64,000 nucleotides of DNA from Actinomycetota bacterium (GTDB lineage Bacteria > Actinomycetota > Acidimicrobiia > Acidimicrobiales > Microtrichaceae): the NCBI GenBank assembly GCA_016703525.1, contig JADJBW010000007.1, forward strand, positions 62,001 to 126,000, written 5' to 3'. The position numbers were made by a program, and so were the translations under genes. The notes beneath the pieces are model-generated. The model was not told the DNA's origin, did not search any database, and was given only the letters and a program-made list of their open reading frames with translations. Of this stretch, positions 57,684-64,000 are shown piece by piece (positions within the stretch are counted from its first letter, which is position 1; each line of letters starts with the position of its first letter).

Positions 57684-58736
57684 GTGCTTCCCGCCCCGCC
57701 CGACTGCTCGTTCTCGTCCGACAATGCCGCCGGGGTGTTACCGGCGGTCATCGATGCGCTCGCGGCGGCAAACGTCGGCCCGGCGACTGCCTACGGCGAC
57801 GACCCGTGGACGCAGCGTTGCGTCGCGACGTTCCGCGAGCTGTTCGACGCTCCCATCGGGGTGTCGCTGTGCTGGGGCGGAACGGGGGCCAACGTGGTCG
57901 CCCTGGCGACGATGCTGCGACCGTGGCAGGCGGTGATCTGCCCGTCGGGGGCGCACATCAACGTGGACGAGTGCGGTGCCCCCGAGCGATTCACCGGCTG
58001 CAAGCTCATCGACCTGCCGGCCCCCGATGGGAAGCTCCGGCCGGAACAGATCATCGAGGTGTGCAGCGGTGAGCACAGCTTCCACCACGTCGAGCCTGCG
58101 GTCGTGTCGATCACGCAGTCGACCGAGTCGGGCACGCTCTACACCGCGGCGGAGATCGCCGAGCTGTGCGAGGTGGCGCACCGCTTCGGGCTGCTGGTCC
58201 ACCTGGACGGCGCTCGGATCGCCAACGCGACCGCCGCGCTCGGCGGCGACGTGCGCTCGTTCACGATCGACGCCGGAGTCGACGTCGTCACGTTCGGCGG
58301 GACGAAGGCCGGGATGATGTACGGCGAGGCGGTCCTGCACCTGCGACCCGAGCTCGGCGACCGCGTCGACGTGTTTCGCAAGCAGGCAGGCCAACTGCCG
58401 TCGAAGATGCGCTTCGTCGCAGCACAGTTCGAGGCACTGCTTGCGGAGGATCGCTGGATCGCGGCCGCAACGCGGGCGAACCGCTCTGCGACGGTCCTCG
58501 CCGAGGCCGCGGGTTCCATTCCGGGCGTCGAGCTGAGCTCGCCGCCCGAGGTGAATGCGGTGTTCGCACGGTTGCCCCGCCCGGCGATTGAGGCGCTCCA
58601 GGCGTGGTCGTTCTTCTGGGACTGGGACATGTCGGTCAACGAGGTCCGCTGGATGACCCACTTCGCCACGACCACAGACGACATCGATCGATTCGTCGCC
58701 GGCGTCCGCGCCGCCGTCGCCGACGCGTCCGCCTGA
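57684..58736 (+). CDS. Low-specificity threonine aldolase / beta-eliminating lyase family enzyme
   Basis: A 350-residue PLP enzyme of fold type I. It opens FSSDNAAGVLPAVIDAL, has GTGANVVAL, HINVDECGA, VSITQSTESGTLYT, HLDGARIANA (Asp binding the PLP ring) and DVVTFGGTKAGMMYGEAVL with the PLP Lys. Threonine aldolases cleave beta-hydroxy-alpha-amino acids into glycine and an aldehyde. The GTG at 57684 lacks a clear ribosome binding site. It starts opposite the beta-hydroxylase-like oxygenase, suggesting the two act in sequence: hydroxylation of an amino acid then retro-aldol cleavage. That link is inferred from layout. Confidence 0.85.
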   Translation: MLPAPPDCSFSSDNAAGVLPAVIDALAAANVGPATAYGDDPWTQRCVATFRELFDAPIGVSLCWGGTGANVVALATMLRPWQAVICPSGAHINVDECGAPERFTGCKLIDLPAPDGKLRPEQIIEVCSGEHSFHHVEPAVVSITQSTESGTLYTAAEIAELCEVAHRFGLLVHLDGARIANATAALGGDVRSFTIDAGVDVVTFGGTKAGMMYGEAVLHLRPELGDRVDVFRKQAGQLPSKMRFVAAQFEALLAEDRWIAAATRANRSATVLAEAAGSIPGVELSSPPEVNAVFARLPRPAIEALQAWSFFWDWDMSVNEVRWMTHFATTTDDIDRFVAGVRAAVADASA

Positions 58737-58809
58737 ACCGGTTCGCGCCACAACAGGTCGAGTATTCGCGCCACGTGTGAAAGCGGTCGCCAACGGTCGT
58801 CGTCGGCCC

Positions 58810-58825
58810 GGGGACCTTCGGCCCT
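58810..58825 (+). promoter_or_regulatory. DevR/DosR-like box upstream of the CoA-transferase
   Basis: GGGGACCTTCGGCCCT matches the site at 33275-33290 in 14 of 16 positions and lies about 64 bases before the ATG at 58889, a similar distance. Both fit the GGGNCC-N3-GGNCCC form of actinobacterial DevR/DosR/OsdR sites. Confidence 0.6.
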
Positions 58826-58888
58826 GCCGCCAGCGACCCGGCGCCACTACCGTGCGGGCACCTTGGGATGGTGCTCGGGAGGTTGAGG

Positions 58889-60187
58889 ATGTCGAAGCTC
58901 TCCACGGTGGAGAAGGCGATCGCGCTGGTGCGCCCGGATGACACGCTGGCGGTTGGTCTGGGCCCCGGCATCCCCGGCGAGTTCCTCCATCGCCTCGGTG
59001 ATCGCGACGACTTCACTCGCCTCGAGATCTTCGGCGCCCTCCTGACCGATCTGTACACGCTGTTCACCCGGGCCGGAGTGCACTATCGCAGCGGGTTCTT
59101 CGGGCCGGCGGAACGGTTCCTGCGCGACTCCGGCTGCAACATCGAGTTCGTTCCGGCCGATTTCCGGCGCTTCGCCCCGATCGTCGAGTCGCTGGCTCCC
59201 CGGGTGATGGCGGTGGTGTGCGCGCCGCCCGATGCGGACGGGTTCATGAGCCTGTCGTTGCACGCCGGTGCGACGGTCGACGAGCTGCACCGCTGTGCCG
59301 CCGACCCCGACCGGGTGCTCATCGTCGAGGTGAGTCCTCGGTTTCCGCGCACGGTCGGGATGCCGCCGGAGCATCCCCATCGGCTCCACGTCGACGAGGC
59401 GACGGTGGTGTTCGAGAGCGATCGAGCGCCGTTCCTGCTCGCCGATCCGCCGCCGACCGACGTCGATCGCGCCATCGCTGAACACGCGGCCGCGTACGTG
59501 ACCGACGGGTGCACGCTCCAGACCGGCATCGGCGGTGTGCCGTCGATGGTCGCGAAGCTGCTGGCCGACGGCCCGGGCGGCGACTACGGCGTGCACTCCG
59601 AGATGTTCACCACCGGCCTGATGTACCTGCACCAGGCCGGCAAGGTCACCAATCGAAAGGGCATCTTCGACGGGGTGTCGGTGACCACCTTCGCCGCGGG
59701 CACCGAGGAGTTGTACGCGTGGCTCGACGGGAACACCGAGGTGGCGTTCCTCCCCGTCGGCATCGTCAACTCGCCCGAGCTCATCGCCAAGAACCGCCGG
59801 ATGGTCACGATCAACGGAGCGATGGCGCTCGACCTGTCGGGGCAGGTCGTGGCCGACACCATCGAGGGCCGCCAGTTCTCCGGCATCGGTGGTCACGAGG
59901 ACTTCGTGGCCGGGCCGGGTCTCCAGCTCGAGGACCGCGCGTTGCTCTGTCTGCCGTCGACGGCCGTGGTGGACGGGGCGGTCGTATCGAAGATCGTGCC
60001 GGAGTTGCCGATGGGGTCGATCATCAGCACGCCGCGACATCAGGTGGATGTCGTGATCACCGAGCACGGCGCGGCCGAGTTGCAGGGCAAGACGATCCGG
60101 GAGCGTGCACGGGCGCTCGTCGAGATCGCCCATCCCGACTTCCGCGCGGAGCTCGCCGAGACCGCCGCGGCCTGGCCCGTCGACTGA
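58889..60187 (+). CDS. Acetyl-CoA hydrolase/4-hydroxybutyrate CoA-transferase family protein
   Basis: A 432-residue family I CoA-transferase. TGIGGVPSMVAKLL is the CoA-binding glycine loop, DYGVHSEMFTTGLM carries the likely catalytic Glu (E in HSEM), and QFSGIGGHEDFVAGP and SIISTPRHQVDVVITEHGAAELQGKTIRERA are the C-terminal signature of the acetyl-CoA hydrolase/transferase group. It would swap CoA between acetyl-CoA and a short acid such as 4-hydroxybutyrate. GGGAGG six bases before ATG 58889 favours this start over ATG 58868. The DevR-like box suggests induction at low oxygen, where a fermentative CoA-transferase would fit. Confidence 0.87.
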   Translation: MSKLSTVEKAIALVRPDDTLAVGLGPGIPGEFLHRLGDRDDFTRLEIFGALLTDLYTLFTRAGVHYRSGFFGPAERFLRDSGCNIEFVPADFRRFAPIVESLAPRVMAVVCAPPDADGFMSLSLHAGATVDELHRCAADPDRVLIVEVSPRFPRTVGMPPEHPHRLHVDEATVVFESDRAPFLLADPPPTDVDRAIAEHAAAYVTDGCTLQTGIGGVPSMVAKLLADGPGGDYGVHSEMFTTGLMYLHQAGKVTNRKGIFDGVSVTTFAAGTEELYAWLDGNTEVAFLPVGIVNSPELIAKNRRMVTINGAMALDLSGQVVADTIEGRQFSGIGGHEDFVAGPGLQLEDRALLCLPSTAVVDGAVVSKIVPELPMGSIISTPRHQVDVVITEHGAAELQGKTIRERARALVEIAHPDFRAELAETAAAWPVD

Positions 60188-60293
60188 TCGAGGTGCCGGT
60201 GGTCTGCTCCGGGCGTCGGGCCGGGCAGGGCTGTCGACTGGAAGGGCCGAGAGGACCGCGTGAGCCGAACCGGAAGGGCCCGCTGACGCAATC

Positions 60294-60329
60294 CAGGCTC
60301 AGCCGTGCATATCTGCACCGCTGGGCCTG
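60294..60329 (+). terminator. Extended hairpin downstream of the CoA-transferase
   Basis: CAGGCTCAGC (60294-60303) pairs with GCTGGGCCTG (60320-60329, one mismatch or wobble), and inner TGCA pairs with TGCA around a four-base loop. It starts about 105 bases after the stop. No T-run. Confidence 0.45.
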
Positions 60330-60336
60330 AATTGCG

Positions 60337-60384
60337 CCCGTCAGCCGGCGATCCCGTTAGCCGGCGATCCCGTCAGCCGGCGAG
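60337..60384. repeat. Three 16-bp tandem repeats
   Basis: CCCGTCAGCCGGCGAT, CCCGTTAGCCGGCGAT and CCCGTCAGCCGGCGAG follow each other at 60337-60352, 60353-60368 and 60369-60384. They lie between the CoA-transferase terminator and the end of the RpiR gene. Confidence 0.82.
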
Positions 60385-60423
60385 TCGGTACACCCGCGAG
60401 TTCGCGCCGCCCTCGCGCCGCCG

Positions 60424-61278
60424 CTACCCGTCGTCGGCGGTGAGCGCCTGCGTCGACGACCACGAGGACTCGATCGCATCGAGCCGCTCCACGGCGGCGT
60501 CGCCGATCGCTCGAGCGACGCCGGCGAGCACGGCGTCGAGCGCGGCGAGCGCGCCGACGTAGCTGTCGAACGGGCCGACGGTGTTGGCCTCCACGAGCAC
60601 GAGCGACGCCGCCCCGCTCGCGATCGGCGACAGGGGGCTGTCGGTCAACGCCACGACCTCCGCACCTCGGGCGACGCACCGTTCGACCGAGTCGGCGACC
60701 CACGCGTCGTAGCGTGCGAGGTCGAGCGCGACGACCACGTCGCCGGGGCCGACTTCGGCGAGCGAGCGAGCGACCGACACCGGGTCGCCCCGCAGCGAGC
60801 GCACCCCCGGCCGGAGCATCGCGAGGTGCGTTGCGAACTGGCTCACGATTCCGCCCGACGCGCTGCCGGCGATGGTCCACACGTTGCGGTCGGGCTCGGC
60901 GAGCGCAGCGACGACGCGATCGAACGTCGGGCGATCGATCGCCCGGAGGCTCTGTTCCACGGCGTCGAGTGCGGCGTGCATCGTCTCGGCCAACACGTCG
61001 CCGGGTGCGGGGGAGCGGATGCGCTCGGTCGCGGGACGCAGGCGTCGAGCGAGGTCGCGCTGCACGATGGCCTGCATCTCGGTGAAGCCGTCGAACCCGA
61101 GCTTGGCGGCGAGCCGCACGACCGACGCACCGCTCGCGCCCGACCGCTGGGCCAAGTCGGCGACCGTGCCGAAGGCCACCGCCCTCGGGTCGGCGACCAC
61201 CGATTCGGCGACCCGCCGTTCCGCCCGGCTCAGCCGATCGGACGCCGCACGGACCCTCGCCACCAACTCGTCGTCCAC
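60424..61278 (-). CDS. RpiR/MurR-family transcriptional regulator
   Basis: A 284-residue regulator: N-terminal RpiR helix-turn-helix (SRAERRVAESVVADPRAVAFGTVADLAQRSGASGASVVRLAAKLGFDGFTEMQ) and a C-terminal SIS sugar-phosphate-binding domain (VWTIAGSASGGIVSQFATHL, GDVVVALDLARYDAWVADSVERC, GAEVVALTDSPLSPIASGAASLVLV). These respond to phosphosugars. The usual SIS S-x-S binding pair reads SAS here. The start is a GTG at 61278. No sugar catabolic gene is adjacent, so its target is unclear. Confidence 0.88.
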   Translation of the reverse strand: MDDELVARVRAASDRLSRAERRVAESVVADPRAVAFGTVADLAQRSGASGASVVRLAAKLGFDGFTEMQAIVQRDLARRLRPATERIRSPAPGDVLAETMHAALDAVEQSLRAIDRPTFDRVVAALAEPDRNVWTIAGSASGGIVSQFATHLAMLRPGVRSLRGDPVSVARSLAEVGPGDVVVALDLARYDAWVADSVERCVARGAEVVALTDSPLSPIASGAASLVLVEANTVGPFDSYVGALAALDAVLAGVARAIGDAAVERLDAIESSWSSTQALTADDG

Positions 61279-61354
61279 GGCCGAACGCTAGCGGCGGCGT
61301 CGGGCGGCGGCGCTGATCCGGCCCTCGCGCCGTCGACGCGCGCAGACTGTGTCG

Positions 61355-62299
61355 ATGCGCAGCGACGCGCGGGCAGCGACCGCACGGGTGATCCGACAGA
61401 AGCGATCGGTCCTGCGGTCGAGCCTTGCGGTGGTGTACGGCTGCGCTCGCGAGGTCCTGCGCACCCCGGCGCTGCGCGTGCTGGTCGCGGCAGGGCTCTT
61501 CGTGCGCGTCGGCGCGCCGGTGGCCTTCGGACGGCGGCTGTCGCGCCTGGACGATCCCGATGCCGCCGCCTTCGCCCGGTGCGCCGCGGGGGCCGTGCAG
61601 GCGTGCGGGTCGACGGCGCAACGGGTGGGCCTGTCGATCGGGCGTTCGGTCGTCGTCGCGGTGATCCAGTTCGTCATCTCGGCGATGCTCGTCAGTGGTT
61701 GGCGGCGTGCGTCGCCCCCGGGCGTCGGTGCTGCCGAGGGATTCGCATCACCGGGGCCGGCGCCGGTGCGGTGGGCGCCCGGGCTGGTGGCCGCGACACT
61801 GGTCGGCGTCCTGATCGGCCTCACGTCGGCAGCCGCCGACCTCGGTCGGCTGCACGCCCTGGTGACCGCAGCGATCGCCTTCGGATGGTCGTATGTGGCG
61901 GCCTACGTGTTGCCGGCGATCGCCATCCACGGCAAGGGGCTCATCGGATCGGTCCGGGCGGCCGTGGGCGTGCTGCGCGCCACGTGGGGTGCCGACATCT
62001 TTGCCTGGTCGGGTGTCTGGCTCGTCGGCGGGATCGCGTCGCTCGTCGGGCAGATCCCGCCGCTGCTCGTCGGATGGCTCGGCGCCGACTATCGACCGCA
62101 GGTGCGCGTGGCGAACCTGTCGCTCGGTGTTCCGGTCGAGGTCACCTCCGAGGTGATCGCCGTTGCGTTCGTGACGGCGATCCTCTGGGCGGTCGAGTTC
62201 CGTCGATCGCCCGGCCGCCTTGACGACGCGGCGCTGTCGACGGTCTCGGGAATCGAGCTCGCCGACAGCGCCGCGCCGCAGATGGGCGCCGAGGGCTAG
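61355..62299 (+). CDS. Multi-pass membrane protein, DUF6159-like
   Basis: A 314-residue membrane protein with about five or six helices. VVAVIQFVISAMLVSGW, APGLVAATLVGVLIGLTSAAADL, LVTAAIAFGWSYVAAYVLPAIAIHGKGLIGSVRAAVGVLRATWGADIF and VWLVGGIASLVGQIPPLL are the main segments. The W-x-Y-x-x-A-Y-V-L-P-A-I-A-x-x-G-K-G followed by helix and W-G-x-D is a pattern I associate with DUF6159. ATG 61355 is taken; GTG 61349 is possible. Its stop and that of the convergent gene share the same CTAG (62296-62299). Function unknown. Confidence 0.62.
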   Translation: MRSDARAATARVIRQKRSVLRSSLAVVYGCAREVLRTPALRVLVAAGLFVRVGAPVAFGRRLSRLDDPDAAAFARCAAGAVQACGSTAQRVGLSIGRSVVVAVIQFVISAMLVSGWRRASPPGVGAAEGFASPGPAPVRWAPGLVAATLVGVLIGLTSAAADLGRLHALVTAAIAFGWSYVAAYVLPAIAIHGKGLIGSVRAAVGVLRATWGADIFAWSGVWLVGGIASLVGQIPPLLVGWLGADYRPQVRVANLSLGVPVEVTSEVIAVAFVTAILWAVEFRRSPGRLDDAALSTVSGIELADSAAPQMGAEG

Positions 62300-64000
62300 G
62301 CCCGACGGCGACGGGCGAACAGGGTGAGCGCGCCCGCCGCGATCGCTCCGATGCCGACCATCGCGAGCAGCGCCACGGTTCCGCCGGTGACCGGCAGGCT
62401 CGTGTAGCCGGCCACCCCGGTGGCGGTGCGCACGGCGTTCGCGGCCTTGTCCGCGAGCACCGTCGGAGTCGAGGGGATCGTGCGAGTCTGCTCCTTGCCC
62501 TTGGTCTCGGTGCCGGTCGACGTCTTGGTGCAGGTGATGGCGACCGTCGACGAGACGAGCCCGTTCGTGCTCAGGGCGTTCACGCTCACCGACTGGCCGT
62601 TGGTGACGGTCAGCTCGGCCGAGGCGCCGTTGCGGCCCTCGACCACGGTCTCGCCGACCGCCCACGTGTACGCGAGGGTCGACCCGTCGGCCACCGATGC
62701 CGTCGCGGTGAACGTGGACGGCTTGCCCGGCTCGAAGTCGGCGGGGCACGTGAGGGTGACGGTCGGACGCGGATGGCCGGTGCACGTCGAGGTGACGGTT
62801 GCCGACGCGGTTCCCGTCGGGTCGGTCGCCGCAACGGTGACCACGTCGTCGGCGTCGAGGGTCAGCGTCGCCGATGCGTCGGTCTCGCCGTCGACGGGGG
62901 TGCCGTTGACGGTCCACGAGTAGGTCAGCGATTCATCGTCGGCGTCGGCCCCGGTCGCCTCGAAGACGGTCGGCTCGCCGAAGGCGAACGTGTCGGGGCA
63001 CGTGAGCGCCACGGTCGGTCGGGCCGTTCCCGTGCACGTCGACGTCGCCGCAGCGTCTGCCCCGGCGTGGTCGACGACCCGCACCTCGACCTTCTGACCG
63101 CGTTCGACGGTGAGGGACGCGCTGGCCCCGGCCTGACCGTCCACGACCGTGCCGTCGACGCTCCAGCTCAGCGTGAGCGTGTCGTCGGCGTCGGCGTCGG
63201 ACGCGGTTGCCGTGAAGACGCTGGGCTCGCCGAACACGAGGTTGTCGGGACAGGTGAGCGTCACCGTCGGGCGGTGGTTGCCTCCGCAGTCGCCGGTGGC
63301 GGGCGCCGACACCGCGCCGTCGGCGTCGGTGACGGTCGTGGCGAGCACGTCGCCCTCGTGCAGGGTGAGCCGCGCCTTCGGTCCGGTGACGCCGTCGACC
63401 ACGATGCCGTTGACGGTCCAGGTGAACGTGAGCTCGTCGCCGTCGGGATCGGCGCCGTTGGCGACGAAGTCGAACGGCTCGTCCCAGACCATGTCGTCGG
63501 GGCAGCTGATGGTGACGCTCGGCGGACGATTGGCCTCGGTGCCGTCGCAGGTGACGTCGATCGCCGGGCTGTCGAGGGTGCCGTCGTTCGCCACGACCGA
63601 CACCGTGTCGCCTGCGTGGATCACGAGGCTCGCGGTGGGACCGTTCTGGCCGTCGACGGCGACGCCGTTGATGCTCCAGCGGAAGGTCAGCGGGTCCTCG
63701 TCGGCGTCGGCGCCAGCGGCGGTGAACACGGTCGGCGTGCCGAACACGATGCCGTTGGGACAGCTCATCGACACCGAGGGCGCACGGTTGGGCTCGCCGC
63801 CCGTGCACGGCGCCGCCGCCTCCGGGCTGAGCAGGCCGGTCTCATCCATCACCGCCACGGTGAGCACGTCGCCGCGCTGCAAGGCGAGGGTGATGGTCGG
63901 GCCCGTGCTCGACGTGAGCGCCTCGCCGTTGCGTCGCCAGGTGTAGGTCAGCTGGCCACCGTCGGGATCGTCGCCGGCTGCGCTGAACGTCGCGTCGGCG
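62296..64000 (-). CDS. Sortase-anchored protein with tandem Ig/PKD-like repeats (partial, 5' end outside)
   Basis: The C-terminal 567 residues of a larger wall protein. Five full and one partial beta-sandwich repeats of about 90 residues are visible. Each begins with a RPTVTLTCPD-like strand with a Cys, then FGEPTVFTATGSDADDD, LTYSWTVNGTPVDG, a Thr/Ala strand and a second Cys (STCTG), giving one disulfide per repeat. The end is a sorting signal: LPVTG, helix LLAMVGIGAIAAGALTLF and FARRRRA, for sortase anchoring. Acidic D-A-D-x-D-x-D loops may bind calcium. The coding frame runs off the window edge at 64000. It is probably a surface stalk or adhesin. Confidence 0.85.
   Translation of the reverse strand, partial: ADATFSAAGDDPDGGQLTYTWRRNGEALTSSTGPTITLALQRGDVLTVAVMDETGLLSPEAAAPCTGGEPNRAPSVSMSCPNGIVFGTPTVFTAAGADADEDPLTFRWSINGVAVDGQNGPTASLVIHAGDTVSVVANDGTLDSPAIDVTCDGTEANRPPSVTISCPDDMVWDEPFDFVANGADPDGDELTFTWTVNGIVVDGVTGPKARLTLHEGDVLATTVTDADGAVSAPATGDCGGNHRPTVTLTCPDNLVFGEPSVFTATASDADADDTLTLSWSVDGTVVDGQAGASASLTVERGQKVEVRVVDHAGADAAATSTCTGTARPTVALTCPDTFAFGEPTVFEATGADADDESLTYSWTVNGTPVDGETDASATLTLDADDVVTVAATDPTGTASATVTSTCTGHPRPTVTLTCPADFEPGKPSTFTATASVADGSTLAYTWAVGETVVEGRNGASAELTVTNGQSVSVNALSTNGLVSSTVAITCTKTSTGTETKGKEQTRTIPSTPTVLADKAANAVRTATGVAGYTSLPVTGGTVALLAMVGIGAIAAGALTLFARRRRA

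Overview
The window is 64 kb of high-GC DNA with dense genes, many ATGA/GTGA start-stop overlaps and short intergenic gaps. It looks like an actinobacterial chromosome: DUF3039, sortase substrates ending LAFTG and LPVTG, LAL-type LuxR regulators, DevR/DosR-like and DtxR/IdeR-like sites, a leucine attenuator ahead of leuA and an EF-G-like paralogue. Acidimicrobiia would fit, but no marker here proves the class. I see no phage, transposase, integrase or CRISPR array.

Layout. 0-10 kb: an AlkB-like dioxygenase; an APC permease/universal stress protein/PotD-like binding protein operon bracketed by two paralogous secreted proteins; ThuA-like and Dabb proteins; small and FAD subunits of a CO/xanthine dehydrogenase-type enzyme without the molybdenum subunit; DUF3039; tRNA-Met(CAT). 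10-20 kb: a repeat-containing lipoprotein; leuA with its attenuator; a GGDEF-EAL protein; a subtilase; an inositol-monophosphatase-like gene overlapping a NUDIX gene; tRNA-Val(TAC). 20-30 kb: a large sortase-anchored SdrD-B/DUF11 protein with a 792-bp internal duplication; an unknown gene bounded by two copies of the 3' end of a zincin-VWD lipoprotein gene; an OmpA-like lipoprotein; a 23-bp nested inverted repeat in a divergent promoter. 30-41 kb: two LuxR-type regulators, a DUF4389 membrane protein with a DevR-like box, an esterase, an amidohydrolase, feoAB with a metal-repressor-like operator, a DJ-1/PfpI protein and a GH16 glucanase. 41-52 kb: an EF-G paralogue, a GT2/GtrA/GT39 glycosylation operon, an M16-like peptidase with two unknown genes, a cytochrome P450 and a CDF transporter. 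52-64 kb: a sulfate ABC operon; a 2-oxoglutarate oxygenase divergent from a threonine-aldolase-like enzyme; a CoA-transferase with a second DevR-like box; an RpiR regulator; a membrane protein; and a second sortase-anchored protein running off the end.

Nine loci carry frame disruptions or an apparent internal deletion: leuA, subtilase, IMPase, surface protein, feoB, GT2, M16, CDF and cysA. Two are exact 10- and 11-bp tandem duplications, and removing one copy restores the family reading frame. Several affected genes are housekeeping genes, so sequence or assembly error must be considered before real gene decay. Coordinates for these genes cover the restored gene.

The most interesting leads are the hydroxylase/aldolase pair around a shared promoter, the unknown gene captured between duplicated peptidase ends, the paralogue-bracketed permease operon, and several cis-regulatory elements (leu attenuator, nested palindrome, DevR-like boxes, TTAC direct repeats).
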